A stretch of DNA of 64,000 bases, taken from assembly GCF_004765785.1 (NCBI RefSeq), contig NZ_SBIT01000016.1, positions 1-64,000 on the forward strand, written 5' to 3'. Under the pieces are notes generated by a model. It ran no database searches. It had not been told where the DNA came from and was given only the letters and a program-made list of their open reading frames with translations. Below, piece after piece: positions 44,112-53,321 of the stretch; position 1 is the stretch's first letter, and every line of letters begins with the position of its first letter. The stretch is from Halorussus ruber. GTDB taxonomy: Archaea; Halobacteriota; Halobacteria; Halobacteriales; Haladaptataceae. The translations under genes and the position numbers were made by a program.

Positions 44112-44258
44112 ATGACCCGAACTCGCACTTCGAGCGAAACCGAGCGTGACGAAGCGACCGAACACCCCTGTGCGTTCTGCGATACGATATTCGACGCGAG
44201 TGAACAATCAACTTGTCCGACGTGCGAGGCTGAAGTCGTCCTCCGCGGAAAACGGTAG
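44112..44258 (+). CDS. 48-residue zinc-finger mini-protein
   Basis: 48 aa. Two CxxC pairs: CAFC (20-23) and CPTC (35-38), separated by 11 residues, a classic short zinc knuckle. N-terminus is Thr/Arg/Glu-rich, C-terminus ends VVLRGKR. A TATA box (atataa) lies 36-41 bases upstream and a palindromic site precedes it. Such CPxCG-like mini-proteins are common in haloarchaea. Confidence rests on the motif and on the promoter; no family could be named. Confidence 0.72.
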   Translation: MTRTRTSSETERDEATEHPCAFCDTIFDASEQSTCPTCEAEVVLRGKR

Positions 44259-44369
44259 TCGAGAGCAGTCTCCGGACGGGCAGTCTATACAATCTGTCCG
44301 GACGGCCAGTTCAAACTCGGACAAAACAGTCGCTCGCGCCGATGCCAGCAACCACGTCCCCTATCGCAA

Positions 44370-44507
44370 CTACTCCTTGGCGGGAACCTTCGAAACCTCG
44401 GAAGGATACTCGCCGCTGGCGGACACGAGCGCCCAGACGGCCGCGACGACGCCGACCCACAGGAGGATGACGATACCGACCCAGAGGAGGACGACCATGG
44501 GAAGCAT
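44370..44507 (-). CDS. 45-residue single-helix membrane protein
   Basis: 45 aa. One long hydrophobic helix (residues 4-28, rich in Val, Leu, Trp and Ile) and a short polar tail (SASGEYPSEVSKVPAKE). On the minus strand a TATA-like gtataacc at 44543-44550 lies about 38 bases before the ATG. There are two ATGs (44507, 44498). Too small to assign; it could be a membrane-anchored regulator or an artefact of composition, though the promoter and clean start argue for a gene. Confidence 0.5.
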   Translation of the reverse strand: MLPMVVLLWVGIVILLWVGVVAAVWALVSASGEYPSEVSKVPAKE

Positions 44508-44654
44508 GACTCTCGTGCGTTCGTATGTTACCGAATGGCTTGGTTATACATCGCCTACGCCGGTCTTAGGCGGTCCGTACGCGGCACGGTCGAACCACGG
44601 CCGAAGCTCGGGGGTCGGTCCGAGCGCAGCGAAAACGAAAGACGGCGAGAGAGA

Positions 44655-46841
44655 TTAGAAGTAGTCGATGGCTTCGGGCAGTTCGAGCTTCATGCCCTTG
44701 CGCTCGCGGATCTCCATGATGGTCTCCTCCTGGAGGTTGTCGGCCATCACGCGGAATCCGGCGTTCTCGGTGTTCCACGACGCGCGACCCTCGGTGGCGC
44801 TACGGATGTCCGAGGAGAACCCGATCATCTCGTCGACCGGCGCGACGCCTTCGACGACCATCAGGTCGCCCTCTTGGTACATGTCGTCGACGCGGCCACG
44901 ACGGCCCTGAATCTCGCCGGAGGCCGCACCCATGTGTTCGTTGGGCACGTCGATGCGGACGTTCTGGATCGGCTCGAGGAGCTTGACGTGACCGTGGACG
45001 AGGGCGTTGTGGACCGCGTTACGGACCGCAGGGATGACCTGGGCCGGACCGCGGTGGATAGTGTCCTCGTGGAGCTTGGCGTCCTGCAGGCGCAGGAGCG
45101 TGCCCTGAACGGGTTCGGCGGCCAGCGGACCGTCGTTGAGCGCCTCTTCGAGGCCCTCGATGACGAGTTCCATCGTCTCGTTGAGGTGCTGGATACCCTT
45201 CGTGTCGTCGATGAGGATGTTGGTCCCGTGGATGTGTTCGACGTTCTGGCTGGTGTCCTTGTCCATGCCCGCCTCTTGGAGGACCTCACGGCGCTCCTGC
45301 TCGGGCATGTCCATCGAGACGTCGCCCAGCTTCACCTTCTCGACCAACTCCTCGTCGAGGGGTTCGGCCTTGATGTAGAAGCGGTTGTGGCGGTTCGGCG
45401 AGATACCCTCGATGGTCTCGGTGCCCTGCTGGATGGCCTCGCGGAAGACGACGATGGGTTCACCGGTGTTGACCGGGATGCCCTGGTTGCGCTCGATGCG
45501 CTGAGTGATGACTTCGAGGTGAAGCTCACCCTGCCCGGAGATGAGGTGTTCGCCGGTGTCCTCGTTGATCTCGATCTGGATAGTCGGGTCCTCTTTGGAG
45601 ACCTGTCGGAGCGTCTCGATGAGCTTCGGCAGGTCGTCCATGTTCTTCGCCTCGACGGACTTCGTGATGACCGGCTCCGAGATGTGCTCGATGGACTCGA
45701 AGGGCGTCATCTCGACGCTGGAGACGGTCGAACCCGCGATGGCGTCCTTGAGACCGGTGACGGCCGCGATGTTACCGGCGGGTACGCGGTCTACCTCCTC
45801 GCGCTCGCCACCCATGTAGATGCCGACGCTCTGGACGCGGTTCTTGCCCGCGGTCCCGGAGACGTAGAGTTCCTGACCCTTCTCCAGCGTGCCCGAGAAG
45901 ACACGACCCGCGGCGATTTCGCCCGCGTGGGGGTCGATACCGATGTCGGTGACCATCAGGACGACTTCGCCCTCTTCGTCGACGAGGCGCATGCCCTCCG
46001 CGAGTTCGGACTCGTCGTCGCCGCGCCAGATGCGCGGGATACGGCGGGGCTGGGCCTCGATGGGGTCGGGGAAGTGCTCACAGACCATGTCGAGGACGAC
46101 GTCCGAGAGCGGCGTGCGCTCGTGAAGCTCTTTGCGCTTGTCGGCGCGCTCGAGTTCCATGATGTCGCCGAAGTCCATGCCGGTGCGCTGCATCGAGGGC
46201 ATCGAAACGCCCCACTTGTAGAGGGCCGACCCGAAGCCGACGGTGCCCTCCTCGACGGAGACCGTCCAGTCCTCGACGTCGTCCATCTCCTCGGTCATGC
46301 CGCGAATCAGCTCGTTCACGTCGTCGATGACGTTGAGGAGACGGCGCTGCATCTCTTCGGGGCCTTCCTGAAGCTCGGAGATGAGGCGGTCGACCTTGTT
46401 GATGAACAGGGTCGGCTTGACGCCTTCGCGGAGCGCCTGTCGCAGGACCGTCTCGGTCTGGGGCATCGCGCCCTCGACGGCGTCAACGACCACGAGCGCA
46501 CCGTCGACGGCGCGCATCGCTCGGGTCACGTCGCCACCGAAGTCGACGTGGCCCGGCGTGTCGATGAGGTTGATGAGGTGTTCTTGGTCCTCGTACTCGT
46601 GAGTCATGGACACGTTCGCGGCGTCGATGGTGATACCGCGTTCCTGCTCGTCCTCCTCGGTGTCCATCATCAGCTGCGTCGCTTCACCCTGGTCGGCAAT
46701 CATGCCAGCACCGGCCAGCAGATTGTCGGTCAGCGTGGTCTTACCGTGGTCGACGTGTGCGGCGATAGCGATGTTCCGGATGTGCTCCGGTTTGTCCATC
46801 AGTCGCTCACACTGTTCGACGATCTTCTTTCGTCTTCCCAT
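44655..46841 (-). CDS. fusA: Translation elongation factor aEF-2
   Basis: 728 aa. GTPase catalysing translocation. G1 AHVDHGKTT (about 28-36), G3 [13 protein letters not shown]4 NKVD. Near the C-terminus LHEDTIHRG contains the His that archaea convert to diphthamide. Length is that of an archaeal EF-2. [10 protein letters not shown] start at ATG 46841. In many haloarchaea it follows rpsL-rpsG closely; here several accessory genes separate them. Confidence 0.98.
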   Translation of the reverse strand: MGRRKKIVEQCERLMDKPEHIRNIAIAAHVDHGKTTLTDNLLAGAGMIADQGEATQLMMDTEEDEQERGITIDAANVSMTHEYEDQEHLINLIDTPGHVDFGGDVTRAMRAVDGALVVVDAVEGAMPQTETVLRQALREGVKPTLFINKVDRLISELQEGPEEMQRRLLNVIDDVNELIRGMTEEMDDVEDWTVSVEEGTVGFGSALYKWGVSMPSMQRTGMDFGDIMELERADKRKELHERTPLSDVVLDMVCEHFPDPIEAQPRRIPRIWRGDDESELAEGMRLVDEEGEVVLMVTDIGIDPHAGEIAAGRVFSGTLEKGQELYVSGTAGKNRVQSVGIYMGGEREEVDRVPAGNIAAVTGLKDAIAGSTVSSVEMTPFESIEHISEPVITKSVEAKNMDDLPKLIETLRQVSKEDPTIQIEINEDTGEHLISGQGELHLEVITQRIERNQGIPVNTGEPIVVFREAIQQGTETIEGISPNRHNRFYIKAEPLDEELVEKVKLGDVSMDMPEQERREVLQEAGMDKDTSQNVEHIHGTNILIDDTKGIQHLNETMELVIEGLEEALNDGPLAAEPVQGTLLRLQDAKLHEDTIHRGPAQVIPAVRNAVHNALVHGHVKLLEPIQNVRIDVPNEHMGAASGEIQGRRGRVDDMYQEGDLMVVEGVAPVDEMIGFSSDIRSATEGRASWNTENAGFRVMADNLQEETIMEIRERKGMKLELPEAIDYF

Positions 46842-47041
46842 TATGGGTCTTCTACCCGAAGGAAGTTGAAAAGCGTAGTGTTTCGCCGCGAGAGACCGTG
46901 TGAGGGAGTACCGTGGACGATTCGGGTGAAATAAACCGAGCGTTTGGACGGCCTGAAATCGTCGGGGTCTCGGTCAGGCACCGGCAACGCCGCGCAACCA
47001 ACGCAAGAGTCATACCGGACGAAGCCTTGGTAAGGTTACGC

Positions 47042-47812
47042 ATGGAGGTTCACGTCCACGGTCCCGGTCCGGCCGCGCCCTTCCTCCGCGCCCGCGACCT
47101 CTTCGAGACCGAGTACGACCTCGACTCGCCAGTCCACGTCCGCATCCGGGAGAACCCCGACGAGCGAACGTGGACCGCCCACCCCGACGACCACGTGCTG
47201 AACATCTCTCGACAGGCCGCGACCAGCGCGATGGCCCGCGAACTCGCCTTACACGAGTTCGCCCACATGGCCCGCCACGAGGAGGCCCACCCCTCTCACA
47301 CCCAATCGACCGAGGAGGTCCTCTTCCTCGCGCTGGCCGGTAACTCGGTCGAGCGCAGGCGAGTGACCCACTGCTATCAGATCGCCAATCACATGAAGGA
47401 CATCTACGCCGACGACATCACCCTCCGAGTCGGCCCGACGCACAAACTCGTCTCCTTCCTCGAATCCGAACTCGCGTCCGCCGTGGCCGACCAGCCGACC
47501 CGCGAACGCGAGGGGGCTGGCAGGGAGCGCGACGGCCTCCGCCTGACCAGCACGTCGGACCCGGAGATGACCGCGGTCAACGCCGCCTTCGCCCTCGCGC
47601 TGGTCGAGCGCCACGACCTCGTGGACTCGGACCACCGGCTCTACGACCTCGCCCACGCCGCCGCCAACGACGCGCCGGAGGTCAGTCTGGCCGAGTTCAA
47701 ACACCGCTTCAAGTCGCTCGGGCCGGACCCCGACGAGAGCGAGTACCGGCGCTCGCTGGTCGAGGCCACCCGAGAGTTCGCGGTGGGAGGGAAAGAACAA
47801 GCCGCGGACTGA
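47042..47812 (+). CDS. DUF5781-type protein with HEXXH motif
   Basis: 256 aa. Residues about 78-82 (HEFAH in LALHEFAHMARHEE) form the HExxH motif of zinc metalloproteases, followed at the right distance by Glu residues. N-terminus MEVHVHGPGPAAPFLRARD matches haloarchaeal DUF5781. The middle and end are helical and charged. Possibly a soluble zinc protease, but activity is unproven. ATG 47042; the 43-residue extension upstream crosses the divergent EF-2 promoter. Confidence 0.82.
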   Translation: MEVHVHGPGPAAPFLRARDLFETEYDLDSPVHVRIRENPDERTWTAHPDDHVLNISRQAATSAMARELALHEFAHMARHEEAHPSHTQSTEEVLFLALAGNSVERRRVTHCYQIANHMKDIYADDITLRVGPTHKLVSFLESELASAVADQPTREREGAGRERDGLRLTSTSDPEMTAVNAAFALALVERHDLVDSDHRLYDLAHAAANDAPEVSLAEFKHRFKSLGPDPDESEYRRSLVEATREFAVGGKEQAAD

Positions 47813-47815
47813 GCC

Positions 47816-48613
47816 TCACTCGGCGTCCGAGACGTATCGGTCGGCGACCCAGACGCTCAGGACCGCGAGGGCGGTGCCAGCCACAACGTCCGTCCCCCAG
47901 TGGATGCCGAGATACATCGTGGCGGCGACGACGCTACCCGCCACCAGCGTCGAGACGTAGAACCAGCCGCGGTAGGTGTCCCTCGTCTGGGCGGCGAGTA
48001 GTGCGACCGTGACCGACAGCGAGGTGTGAAGCGACGGGAAGACGTTGGTGTTGCTGTTGACCTCGCTGGTCAGTAGCTGATACTTCGGATACGTCGTGAA
48101 CAACAGCGAATCCACCAGTTCGGGCATGAGGTTCCGGGGACCGTACGCGATGAACAGCAGGTAACTGACGACCCCGAGACCGTAGTTGACGCCGTAGGCG
48201 ACGATGGTCCGGCGGAGCGGCCCGCCGTCGTCGAGCGCGAAGTACGCCAACAGCGGGAAGACGAGCAGGAACACGTAGCCGTAGACGTAGACCATCGAGA
48301 AGTACGCGGTCAGCGCGGGGCCGACGAGCGCGGACTGGAACTGGGCGACGAACGACCCCTCTATCGCGTGGATGGTCCCGGTGACGTTCCAGCCGACGAC
48401 CCACGAGAACTGCGGGCCGAAATCTCGAATCACGCTGTTGAGGACGAGGAGCGCGCCGAGCCCCCCGAGATGAGGAGTGACGCCGCGAACTCGCTCCGGG
48501 GCCGCCTGCGGGAGGCGGGCCAACCGCTCGCGGCCGACAAGCACGGGGAGCGCGACGCCGAGCAGGCCGAAGACGACGGCGACCACCTGCGCGAGGACGC
48601 GAACTGGAATCAC
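47816..48613 (-). CDS. PAP2-family membrane phosphatase
   Basis: 265 aa with about six helices. PAP2 signature parts: FPSLHTSLS near 192-200 with the first catalytic His, and GIHWGTDVVAG near 237-247 with the second. The arginine motif is less clear. Such enzymes dephosphorylate isoprenoid or lipid phosphates (including inositol-phosphoceramide-synthase-like members) at the membrane. GTG start, 7 bases after the stop of the substrate-binding protein, so co-transcribed with it. Confidence 0.83.
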   Translation of the reverse strand: MIPVRVLAQVVAVVFGLLGVALPVLVGRERLARLPQAAPERVRGVTPHLGGLGALLVLNSVIRDFGPQFSWVVGWNVTGTIHAIEGSFVAQFQSALVGPALTAYFSMVYVYGYVFLLVFPLLAYFALDDGGPLRRTIVAYGVNYGLGVVSYLLFIAYGPRNLMPELVDSLLFTTYPKYQLLTSEVNSNTNVFPSLHTSLSVTVALLAAQTRDTYRGWFYVSTLVAGSVVAATMYLGIHWGTDVVAGTALAVLSVWVADRYVSDAE

Positions 48614-48620
48614 GTTGAAA

Positions 48621-50411
48621 TCACCTGTTCACCAAATCGCCGTCGTCGTACTGATACCCGGCGTCTCGGAAGGCTTCGCGGGCCTGTTCGGCGTCCAGTT
48701 CTCCGTCGTCCCCGAAGAAGGGAACCACTGGGTCTTCGTCGCCCCACGCGAGGTCCGGCGACGACCACTCGGTGACGGCGAGTGGATTCACGGCCGGGAC
48801 GGCGTACCCGTCGAACACGTCGGCGACGATGGCCTCCTTGTCGAGGAGGCGGGCGACGTTCCGGCGGAACCGGGGGTTGCCGAGCGGCGGGCGTTGAACG
48901 TTGAATCCCAGATGATAGAACGACCGCGACGTCTCGGCGACGAGGTCGAGGCCGTCGCGTCTGGCGACGGTCGGGACCAGTCGCGGTTCGATGGCCGAGG
49001 ACGCGGCGTCCGCGCGTCCCGCTTCGAGGAAGTTGAGGGCGGCGTCGGCCGACGGAACCACCCGAACGTCGAGTTCCGCGAAGTCGGCACCGAGTCCGGC
49101 GGCGTCGGCGTCGCCGTCGTGGAGGAAGTGGTCCTCGAACCGGGAGAAGACGACGCGTTCGCCCACCGTCTTCTCCTGAAACCGAAGGGGGCCGCTTCCC
49201 GTCGGCGTCGGATTGTCCCAGACGAGCGCCTCCGTGGTCCGGTCGCCGACCTCGATTCCGGCCACGCCGGTCGAGGAGGACTTGTCGCGCCACTCGCGCT
49301 CCGGGAGGACGGGAACGGTGAACGCTCGCACCGCGACGGCGGGGTCGCTGGCCACGAAGTCGAACTCGACCGTCTGTTCGTCCACCCGCCGGACGCGTTC
49401 GACCAGCGAGATGCGCCCGCGGAACCGGGGCGCGGGAACGGACGAATCCTCTCGTCCCAGCGACGTGTCGGCGAGGAACTCGTACGTAAACGCCACGTCT
49501 GCGGCGGTGACTCGTCGGCCGTCGTGCCAGCGGGCGTCGTCGCGGAGGCGGACGGTCGCGGTCGGTCCGCCGTCGCTCTCGTCGCGCCACGTCCAGTCGG
49601 CCGCGAGCCACGGTTCGACGCCGTCGCCGCGGTTCCGTCCGAGGGGGTCGTACAGCAGACCGGTGAACGTCCCGCGGTTCCGAAACGCGCTGGCTATCGG
49701 GTTCAGGTTCGCGGTCACTCGGCCGTCGGTGACGACGGTCTCTAGCCGCTCCGGGCTGTCACCGTCGGCCTCGAGCGCGAGATAGCCGAGCGGTCGGCCG
49801 AGTCCGAACCGCTCCCACCCCGAGTATCGGTCGGTGCGAACCGCCCAGAGGTCGTCCGGAAACGCGACGACCGCGAACGGTTGCTGTCGCGCGACGGTTC
49901 GCTGGAGTTCGGCCAGTCGCTCGAACCGCTCGGACCCGCTGGTCCGGCGCTGGGCCTCCAGACTCTCGTCCACGTCGAGGTCGGTGAAGCCGAAGGGGTT
50001 CTGCCACCCGGACTCCGCGACGAACTGCGAGTGAAGCAACGACCGCAGGAAGTCGGGGTCGTCGTACGCGGGGTGGCGCGCCACGTACACGTCGAAATCG
50101 TTGTTGATGAGGACGTCGCGGAGCAGTTCCTGTTCGTCCATCAGCGTGACCTGCGCGTCCACGCCGACCGCCGACAGACGGTTCGTGACGACGCGGGCGA
50201 TTTTGACTGCCCGCGGGTCGGTGTCGGCGGGGACCGTTTTCACTTCGAGCGACACCTGCTCGGAGGACTCACGGTTGGCGATGCTCCGCACCTGTTGGAC
50301 ACAGCCAGCGGACGCCACCGACGCGGTTCCGGCGAGACCGGCGAGTATCGCCCGCCTGCGCCGGTCGAGCCGTCCACTCTCGTCAGCAGAGCGGCTATTC
50401 GGAAGACCCAT
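48621..50411 (-). CDS. ABC transporter substrate-binding protein (SBP_bac_5), circularly permuted
   Basis: 596 aa Tat lipoprotein: LDRRRRAILAG then lipobox ASAGC (Cys37). The domain order is reversed. Residues about 52-210 match the C-terminal part of Dpp/Opp-type binding proteins (GVDAQVTLMDEQE, HPAYDDPDF, RFERLAELQRTVARQQPFAVVAFPD). About 222-595 match their N-terminal part (TANLNPIA, TGLLYDPLGR, EPWLAADW, LRDDARWHDGRRVTAADVAF) and end at the motif LDAEQAREAFRDAGY, exactly where normal family members continue into the C-part. It probably binds peptides or sugars. No ABC permease or ATPase is nearby. Confidence 0.88.
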   Translation of the reverse strand: MGLPNSRSADESGRLDRRRRAILAGLAGTASVASAGCVQQVRSIANRESSEQVSLEVKTVPADTDPRAVKIARVVTNRLSAVGVDAQVTLMDEQELLRDVLINNDFDVYVARHPAYDDPDFLRSLLHSQFVAESGWQNPFGFTDLDVDESLEAQRRTSGSERFERLAELQRTVARQQPFAVVAFPDDLWAVRTDRYSGWERFGLGRPLGYLALEADGDSPERLETVVTDGRVTANLNPIASAFRNRGTFTGLLYDPLGRNRGDGVEPWLAADWTWRDESDGGPTATVRLRDDARWHDGRRVTAADVAFTYEFLADTSLGREDSSVPAPRFRGRISLVERVRRVDEQTVEFDFVASDPAVAVRAFTVPVLPEREWRDKSSSTGVAGIEVGDRTTEALVWDNPTPTGSGPLRFQEKTVGERVVFSRFEDHFLHDGDADAAGLGADFAELDVRVVPSADAALNFLEAGRADAASSAIEPRLVPTVARRDGLDLVAETSRSFYHLGFNVQRPPLGNPRFRRNVARLLDKEAIVADVFDGYAVPAVNPLAVTEWSSPDLAWGDEDPVVPFFGDDGELDAEQAREAFRDAGYQYDDGDLVNR

Positions 50412-50439
50412 CGGTTACTCACACTGGTTGCGATGATGG

Positions 50440-50449
50440 CTATATAGAT
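50440..50449 (-). promoter_or_regulatory. TATA box for the substrate-binding protein
   Basis: ctatatagat lies about 30 bases upstream of the ATG at 50411 on the minus strand, fitting a leaderless transcript. It lies just beyond the end of the small membrane protein. Confidence 0.55.
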
Positions 50450-50478
50450 GTGACGGTACGAGGAGACCGCGACCCGTC

Positions 50479-50703
50479 TCACGCCAGTTCTGCCAGCGCG
50501 AGCAGGACGCTCGGCGCGACCAGCAGGACGAGGCCGACGACTATCAGCAGGGCCGGAATCACGAGCAGGCCCATGTCGGTGAACAGCCACAGACCGACGC
50601 CTGCGAGGACGACGACCAACCCGAGGAGTCGGAACAGCCACGTCACGACGCCTTCGAGTCCCGAATCCGCCAGCAAATCGACGACTTCGAGTGCTTCGTC
50701 CAT
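50479..50703 (-). CDS. Small two-helix membrane protein
   Basis: 74 aa. Two hydrophobic segments about 20-40 and 45-66 (VTWLFRLLGLVVVLAGVGLWL, GLLVIPALLIVVGLVLLV) with almost no loop, and an acidic start (MDEALEVVDLLAD). Unknown. ATG 50703; the longer frame passes through repeat copy D and is not protein-like. Confidence 0.62.
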   Translation of the reverse strand: MDEALEVVDLLADSGLEGVVTWLFRLLGLVVVLAGVGLWLFTDMGLLVIPALLIVVGLVLLVAPSVLLALAELA

Positions 50704-51174
50704 GGCAAATCGGTGTCTGCAAACGCCAGCCACTTGAAAGATGTGGCGACTTCGGCGGTTCTCGACCGGTCTGATTGCGCTCGTCTGAATTTTCATTCCG
50801 GCGCGCGCTGGCGCGGTCTCTCGTGACGCGCCATCGGCGTGCGAGGGACGAGTAGCGCAACGAAGTGAGCAACGCAGGAGGTTGGGGAGGCCCGAGGCGC
50901 ACGCTCGGTGCCTCTTGCCACCGGCAAACGCCCGACCGAGCAACCGACAGGGTGGGATGAAGGGGCCGCCCGGTCGCGTCCACTTTAGTCGCTGAGTGAT
51001 CCCTATCGGCGCGGGCGGTGCGGAGAGCGCCGATATGTCACTCAGCGACCGCGAGCGGGCGAGGGCTTCAGAAGACACTTTCGCGGTGATTCTGCTGTTC
51101 GCGGTCACAGTTCAGACAAATAGATTCCCTAGACCGACGCCACACTAAACACCCACCGCGTCGTACACCCCACG
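50704..51174. other. Non-coding region with repeat copy D
   Basis: No gene. It holds an inverted copy of the dispersed repeat (50799-51070). An AAACAC-containing AT-poor stretch precedes the cupin start at 51175; no strong TATA was seen. Confidence 0.65.
50799..51070 (-). repeat. Dispersed GC-rich mosaic repeat, copy D (inverted)
   Basis: Read on the minus strand it shows CCTCCCCAACC, CGTCCCTCGCACGCCGATGGCGC and the closing GCCAGCGCGCGCCG (50799-50812), as in copy A. Its inner spacer has the palindrome gcgttgctcacttcgttgcgc. A further block (gcgaccgggcggccccttcatcccaccc) recurs at 26050. Confidence 0.7.
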
Positions 51175-51504
51175 ATGGCCTACACCAAGGTAGACTCCCG
51201 AAGCGTCGAACCGATAGCCGACGGACTGCGCTTCCTGCGGGACCCGCTCGACTGCGAGAAACTCGGCGTCTCCATCCTCGACGCCGACCCCGGATGGACC
51301 GGCAAGGAACACGACCACGCCGAGGACGGCCAAGAGGAGGTCTACGTTCTCCTCGAAGGCGAGGCCACCGTCACTGTCGAGGGCGAGGAGGTACACCTCG
51401 ACGCGGGCGAGGCCCTCCGCATCCCCGCCGAGGCGACCCGGCAAATCAAGAACGGCGACACCGAGAGCAAGTTCGTGCTGGTCGGAGCATCGGACGAGGA
51501 GTGA
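51175..51504 (+). CDS. Cupin-domain protein
   Basis: 109 aa single cupin barrel. Metal-site residues HDHAEDGQEEVY near 43-54 and a second motif further on. Starts MAYTKVDSRSV. Too small for a defined enzyme; cupins include isomerases and regulators. Confidence 0.85.
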   Translation: MAYTKVDSRSVEPIADGLRFLRDPLDCEKLGVSILDADPGWTGKEHDHAEDGQEEVYVLLEGEATVTVEGEEVHLDAGEALRIPAEATRQIKNGDTESKFVLVGASDEE

Positions 51505-51642
51505 GCACCGCCCGGAAAGACAATCGTGAAGTAGTCTAATAGCAATTAGAATATTTCTTTAGGAAATCAATACGTTTCTATACTGCCAGCCCGGCGACTC
51601 GCTTCGGGAGGCGACCAACCCCCAGACTGACTCGGAGAGAAC

Positions 51643-52494
51643 TCAGAACATCGACAGTCCGCCGCCTTCCCACCGCGCGGCCCCGGTCTGGAGTTCGCCG
51701 TCGGTGTCGTCTCCCTTCGTCAGCGCGTACTCGTCGAAGTTCACTATCTGGTCCTTCGGCGACGGTGCCTCGCCGCCGAAGTAAAATATCAGCCAGCCGT
51801 GGATGCCCTGCTCGTCCGGGCGCGTCGAGAACCGCAGCGACCGCTTCTCTAACTCCAACTCGTCGCCCACCCACACTTGGAGGACGCCGTCGGGATTCGC
51901 CGACCCGTCCGACGCGACGGTGTTCAGCTTTACGCGCTGTTCGACCTTCACCCACTCGCCGAACGGGAAGTCCGAGACGACCTCGAACTGGTGGCCGTAC
52001 TCGCCCTCCTCTACGTCCATGTCCCACGTGTACTGGGCGAGTCCGCCGTCGGGCGTCACGTTCGGCTTGGACGACCAGCCGTTGGTCCCGTCCGGGGGGT
52101 TGTCCGTCCCGTACTCGCCCGGATATTTGAACCCCGGCTGTTTCGGCCCGCCCCACTTTCCGTCGAGTCCCGACGGCTCGAACCCCTCTTCGTACCGAAT
52201 CCAGTACCGCGTGTACAGCTCCGTCTGCGGACTCCCCGGCTCGTAGACCCGGCCCAGTCCGCGATGCTCGCCGCGCGGATACCGAACTTGGAGCGACGGA
52301 CCGTGACCGACGGACCGCTCGTGGTCGAGACTCGACATCGCCGTCGTCTCGAAGTTCACCGTGGCCGACTCGGGGTCCTCCGGGGTCGGGTCGGCCTCGT
52401 CCCGCAGCGTCGTTGCACCGTAGCCTGCGAGCGTGAGACCGGCGGCCCGTAACAGCCCTCGGCGGGTGTCTCGAAATCGGTTTTTCTCGGACAT
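51643..52494 (-). CDS. Tat-exported polysaccharide-lyase-14-like protein
   Basis: 283 aa. Tat signal TRRGLLRAAG. The rest has a jelly-roll pattern: RYWIRYEEGFEP, then GGPKQPG, and YGHQFEV and GEWVKVEQRVKLN, as in secreted alginate-lyase-like PL14 relatives. Predicted to act outside the cell on a polysaccharide; the substrate is inference. A TATA-like ccctatagggt box is present about 35 bases upstream. Confidence 0.7.
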   Translation of the reverse strand: MSEKNRFRDTRRGLLRAAGLTLAGYGATTLRDEADPTPEDPESATVNFETTAMSSLDHERSVGHGPSLQVRYPRGEHRGLGRVYEPGSPQTELYTRYWIRYEEGFEPSGLDGKWGGPKQPGFKYPGEYGTDNPPDGTNGWSSKPNVTPDGGLAQYTWDMDVEEGEYGHQFEVVSDFPFGEWVKVEQRVKLNTVASDGSANPDGVLQVWVGDELELEKRSLRFSTRPDEQGIHGWLIFYFGGEAPSPKDQIVNFDEYALTKGDDTDGELQTGAARWEGGGLSMF

Positions 52495-52628
52495 TGCTCG
52501 AAGGAGTCCTCGGTCAGACTCTCCCCCTATAGGGTAGCAGAGGAGTTTGACGGGCTAAAGCAGAGGGGCGTAACAGGTTAAAGAGTAGCGCTCGCGTCGA
52601 TACGGGCGGAACAGACGGAATAGGCGAT

Positions 52629-52665
52629 TTTCGACCGAGTTCCTGAAGTAGCCACTCGGTCGAAA
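52629..52665 (-). terminator. Perfect 12-base-pair hairpin after rpsG
   Basis: TTTCGACCGAGT (52629-52640) and ACTCGGTCGAAA (52654-52665) pair without mismatch around a 13-base loop. It lies about 40 bases beyond the rpsG stop codon, so it may end or stabilise the ribosomal mRNA. Confidence 0.45.
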
Positions 52666-52701
52666 CGCGAAAGAGAAGATTCGTGTCCGAAAGCGCGGAG
52701 C

Positions 52702-53319
52702 TTAGCGGGCCGCGGCCGCGACGCGCTCTTTCTCTTCCTTCTGGTTGATAGCGTAGGTCTGGACGTCGTAGTCGGCCGCGCCGATGAGCTGGCTAGCCAG
52801 CGCTTCGGAGGCGTCGGTCGAGGTCTTGAACGAGTCGCTCTGGACGCCCTCGGCGATGAACTTCAGGGCCTGGTCGACGCGGCGCTGGGGCGCGACGTCG
52901 ACCGCCTTCGGGACCGAGATGCCACCGTACTTCAGGCGGACAGTCTCCTCTCGGGGGGCCGCGTTCTCGACGGCCGTCACGAGAACCTGCACCGGGTTCT
53001 CGTCGGTGCGGTCGTGAATCTTCTCGAAGGCCTCACGGGTGATGCGCATCGTCTGCTGCTTCTTGCCCGTGTTCTCCTCGGTCTGCATCAGGCGGTTGAT
53101 GAGACGCTCGACGATGGAGACCTCGCTCTTGCGGAACTGCTTGGAGGCGTGGCGACCCATCGTGTGCGCGACCGGCGTGACCGTGATGTAGCGCTCGGTC
53201 GAGGGGTCGGCGTACTCGATGTTCGTGATGTCCCACTCGCCGAACAGGTCGGCGGCGGCCGTTCCTTCCTCGTCCGTGCCCGCTGGTCGGTCGGGTTCGG
53301 GTTGGTCTTCTGCTGCCAT
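52702..53319 (-). CDS. rpsG: Small ribosomal subunit protein uS7
   Basis: 205 aa. Head protein of the 30S. Motifs VTPVAHTMGRHASKQFRKS (about 47-65) and RVDQALKFIAEGVQ (about 155-168). Contains the acidic N-terminal extension of haloarchaeal uS7. Follows rpsL by 2 bases. Confidence 0.97.
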   Translation of the reverse strand: MAAEDQPEPDRPAGTDEEGTAAADLFGEWDITNIEYADPSTERYITVTPVAHTMGRHASKQFRKSEVSIVERLINRLMQTEENTGKKQQTMRITREAFEKIHDRTDENPVQVLVTAVENAAPREETVRLKYGGISVPKAVDVAPQRRVDQALKFIAEGVQSDSFKTSTDASEALASQLIGAADYDVQTYAINQKEEKERVAAAAR

Positions 53320-53321
53320 GA

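Noticed and set aside
44535-46934. 799-residue plus-strand ORF opposite aEF-2
   Set aside because: Antisense shadow of EF-2.
50479-51108. 209-residue frame including the small membrane protein
   Set aside because: The first 135 residues translate repeat copy D; only the last 74 residues look like a protein.
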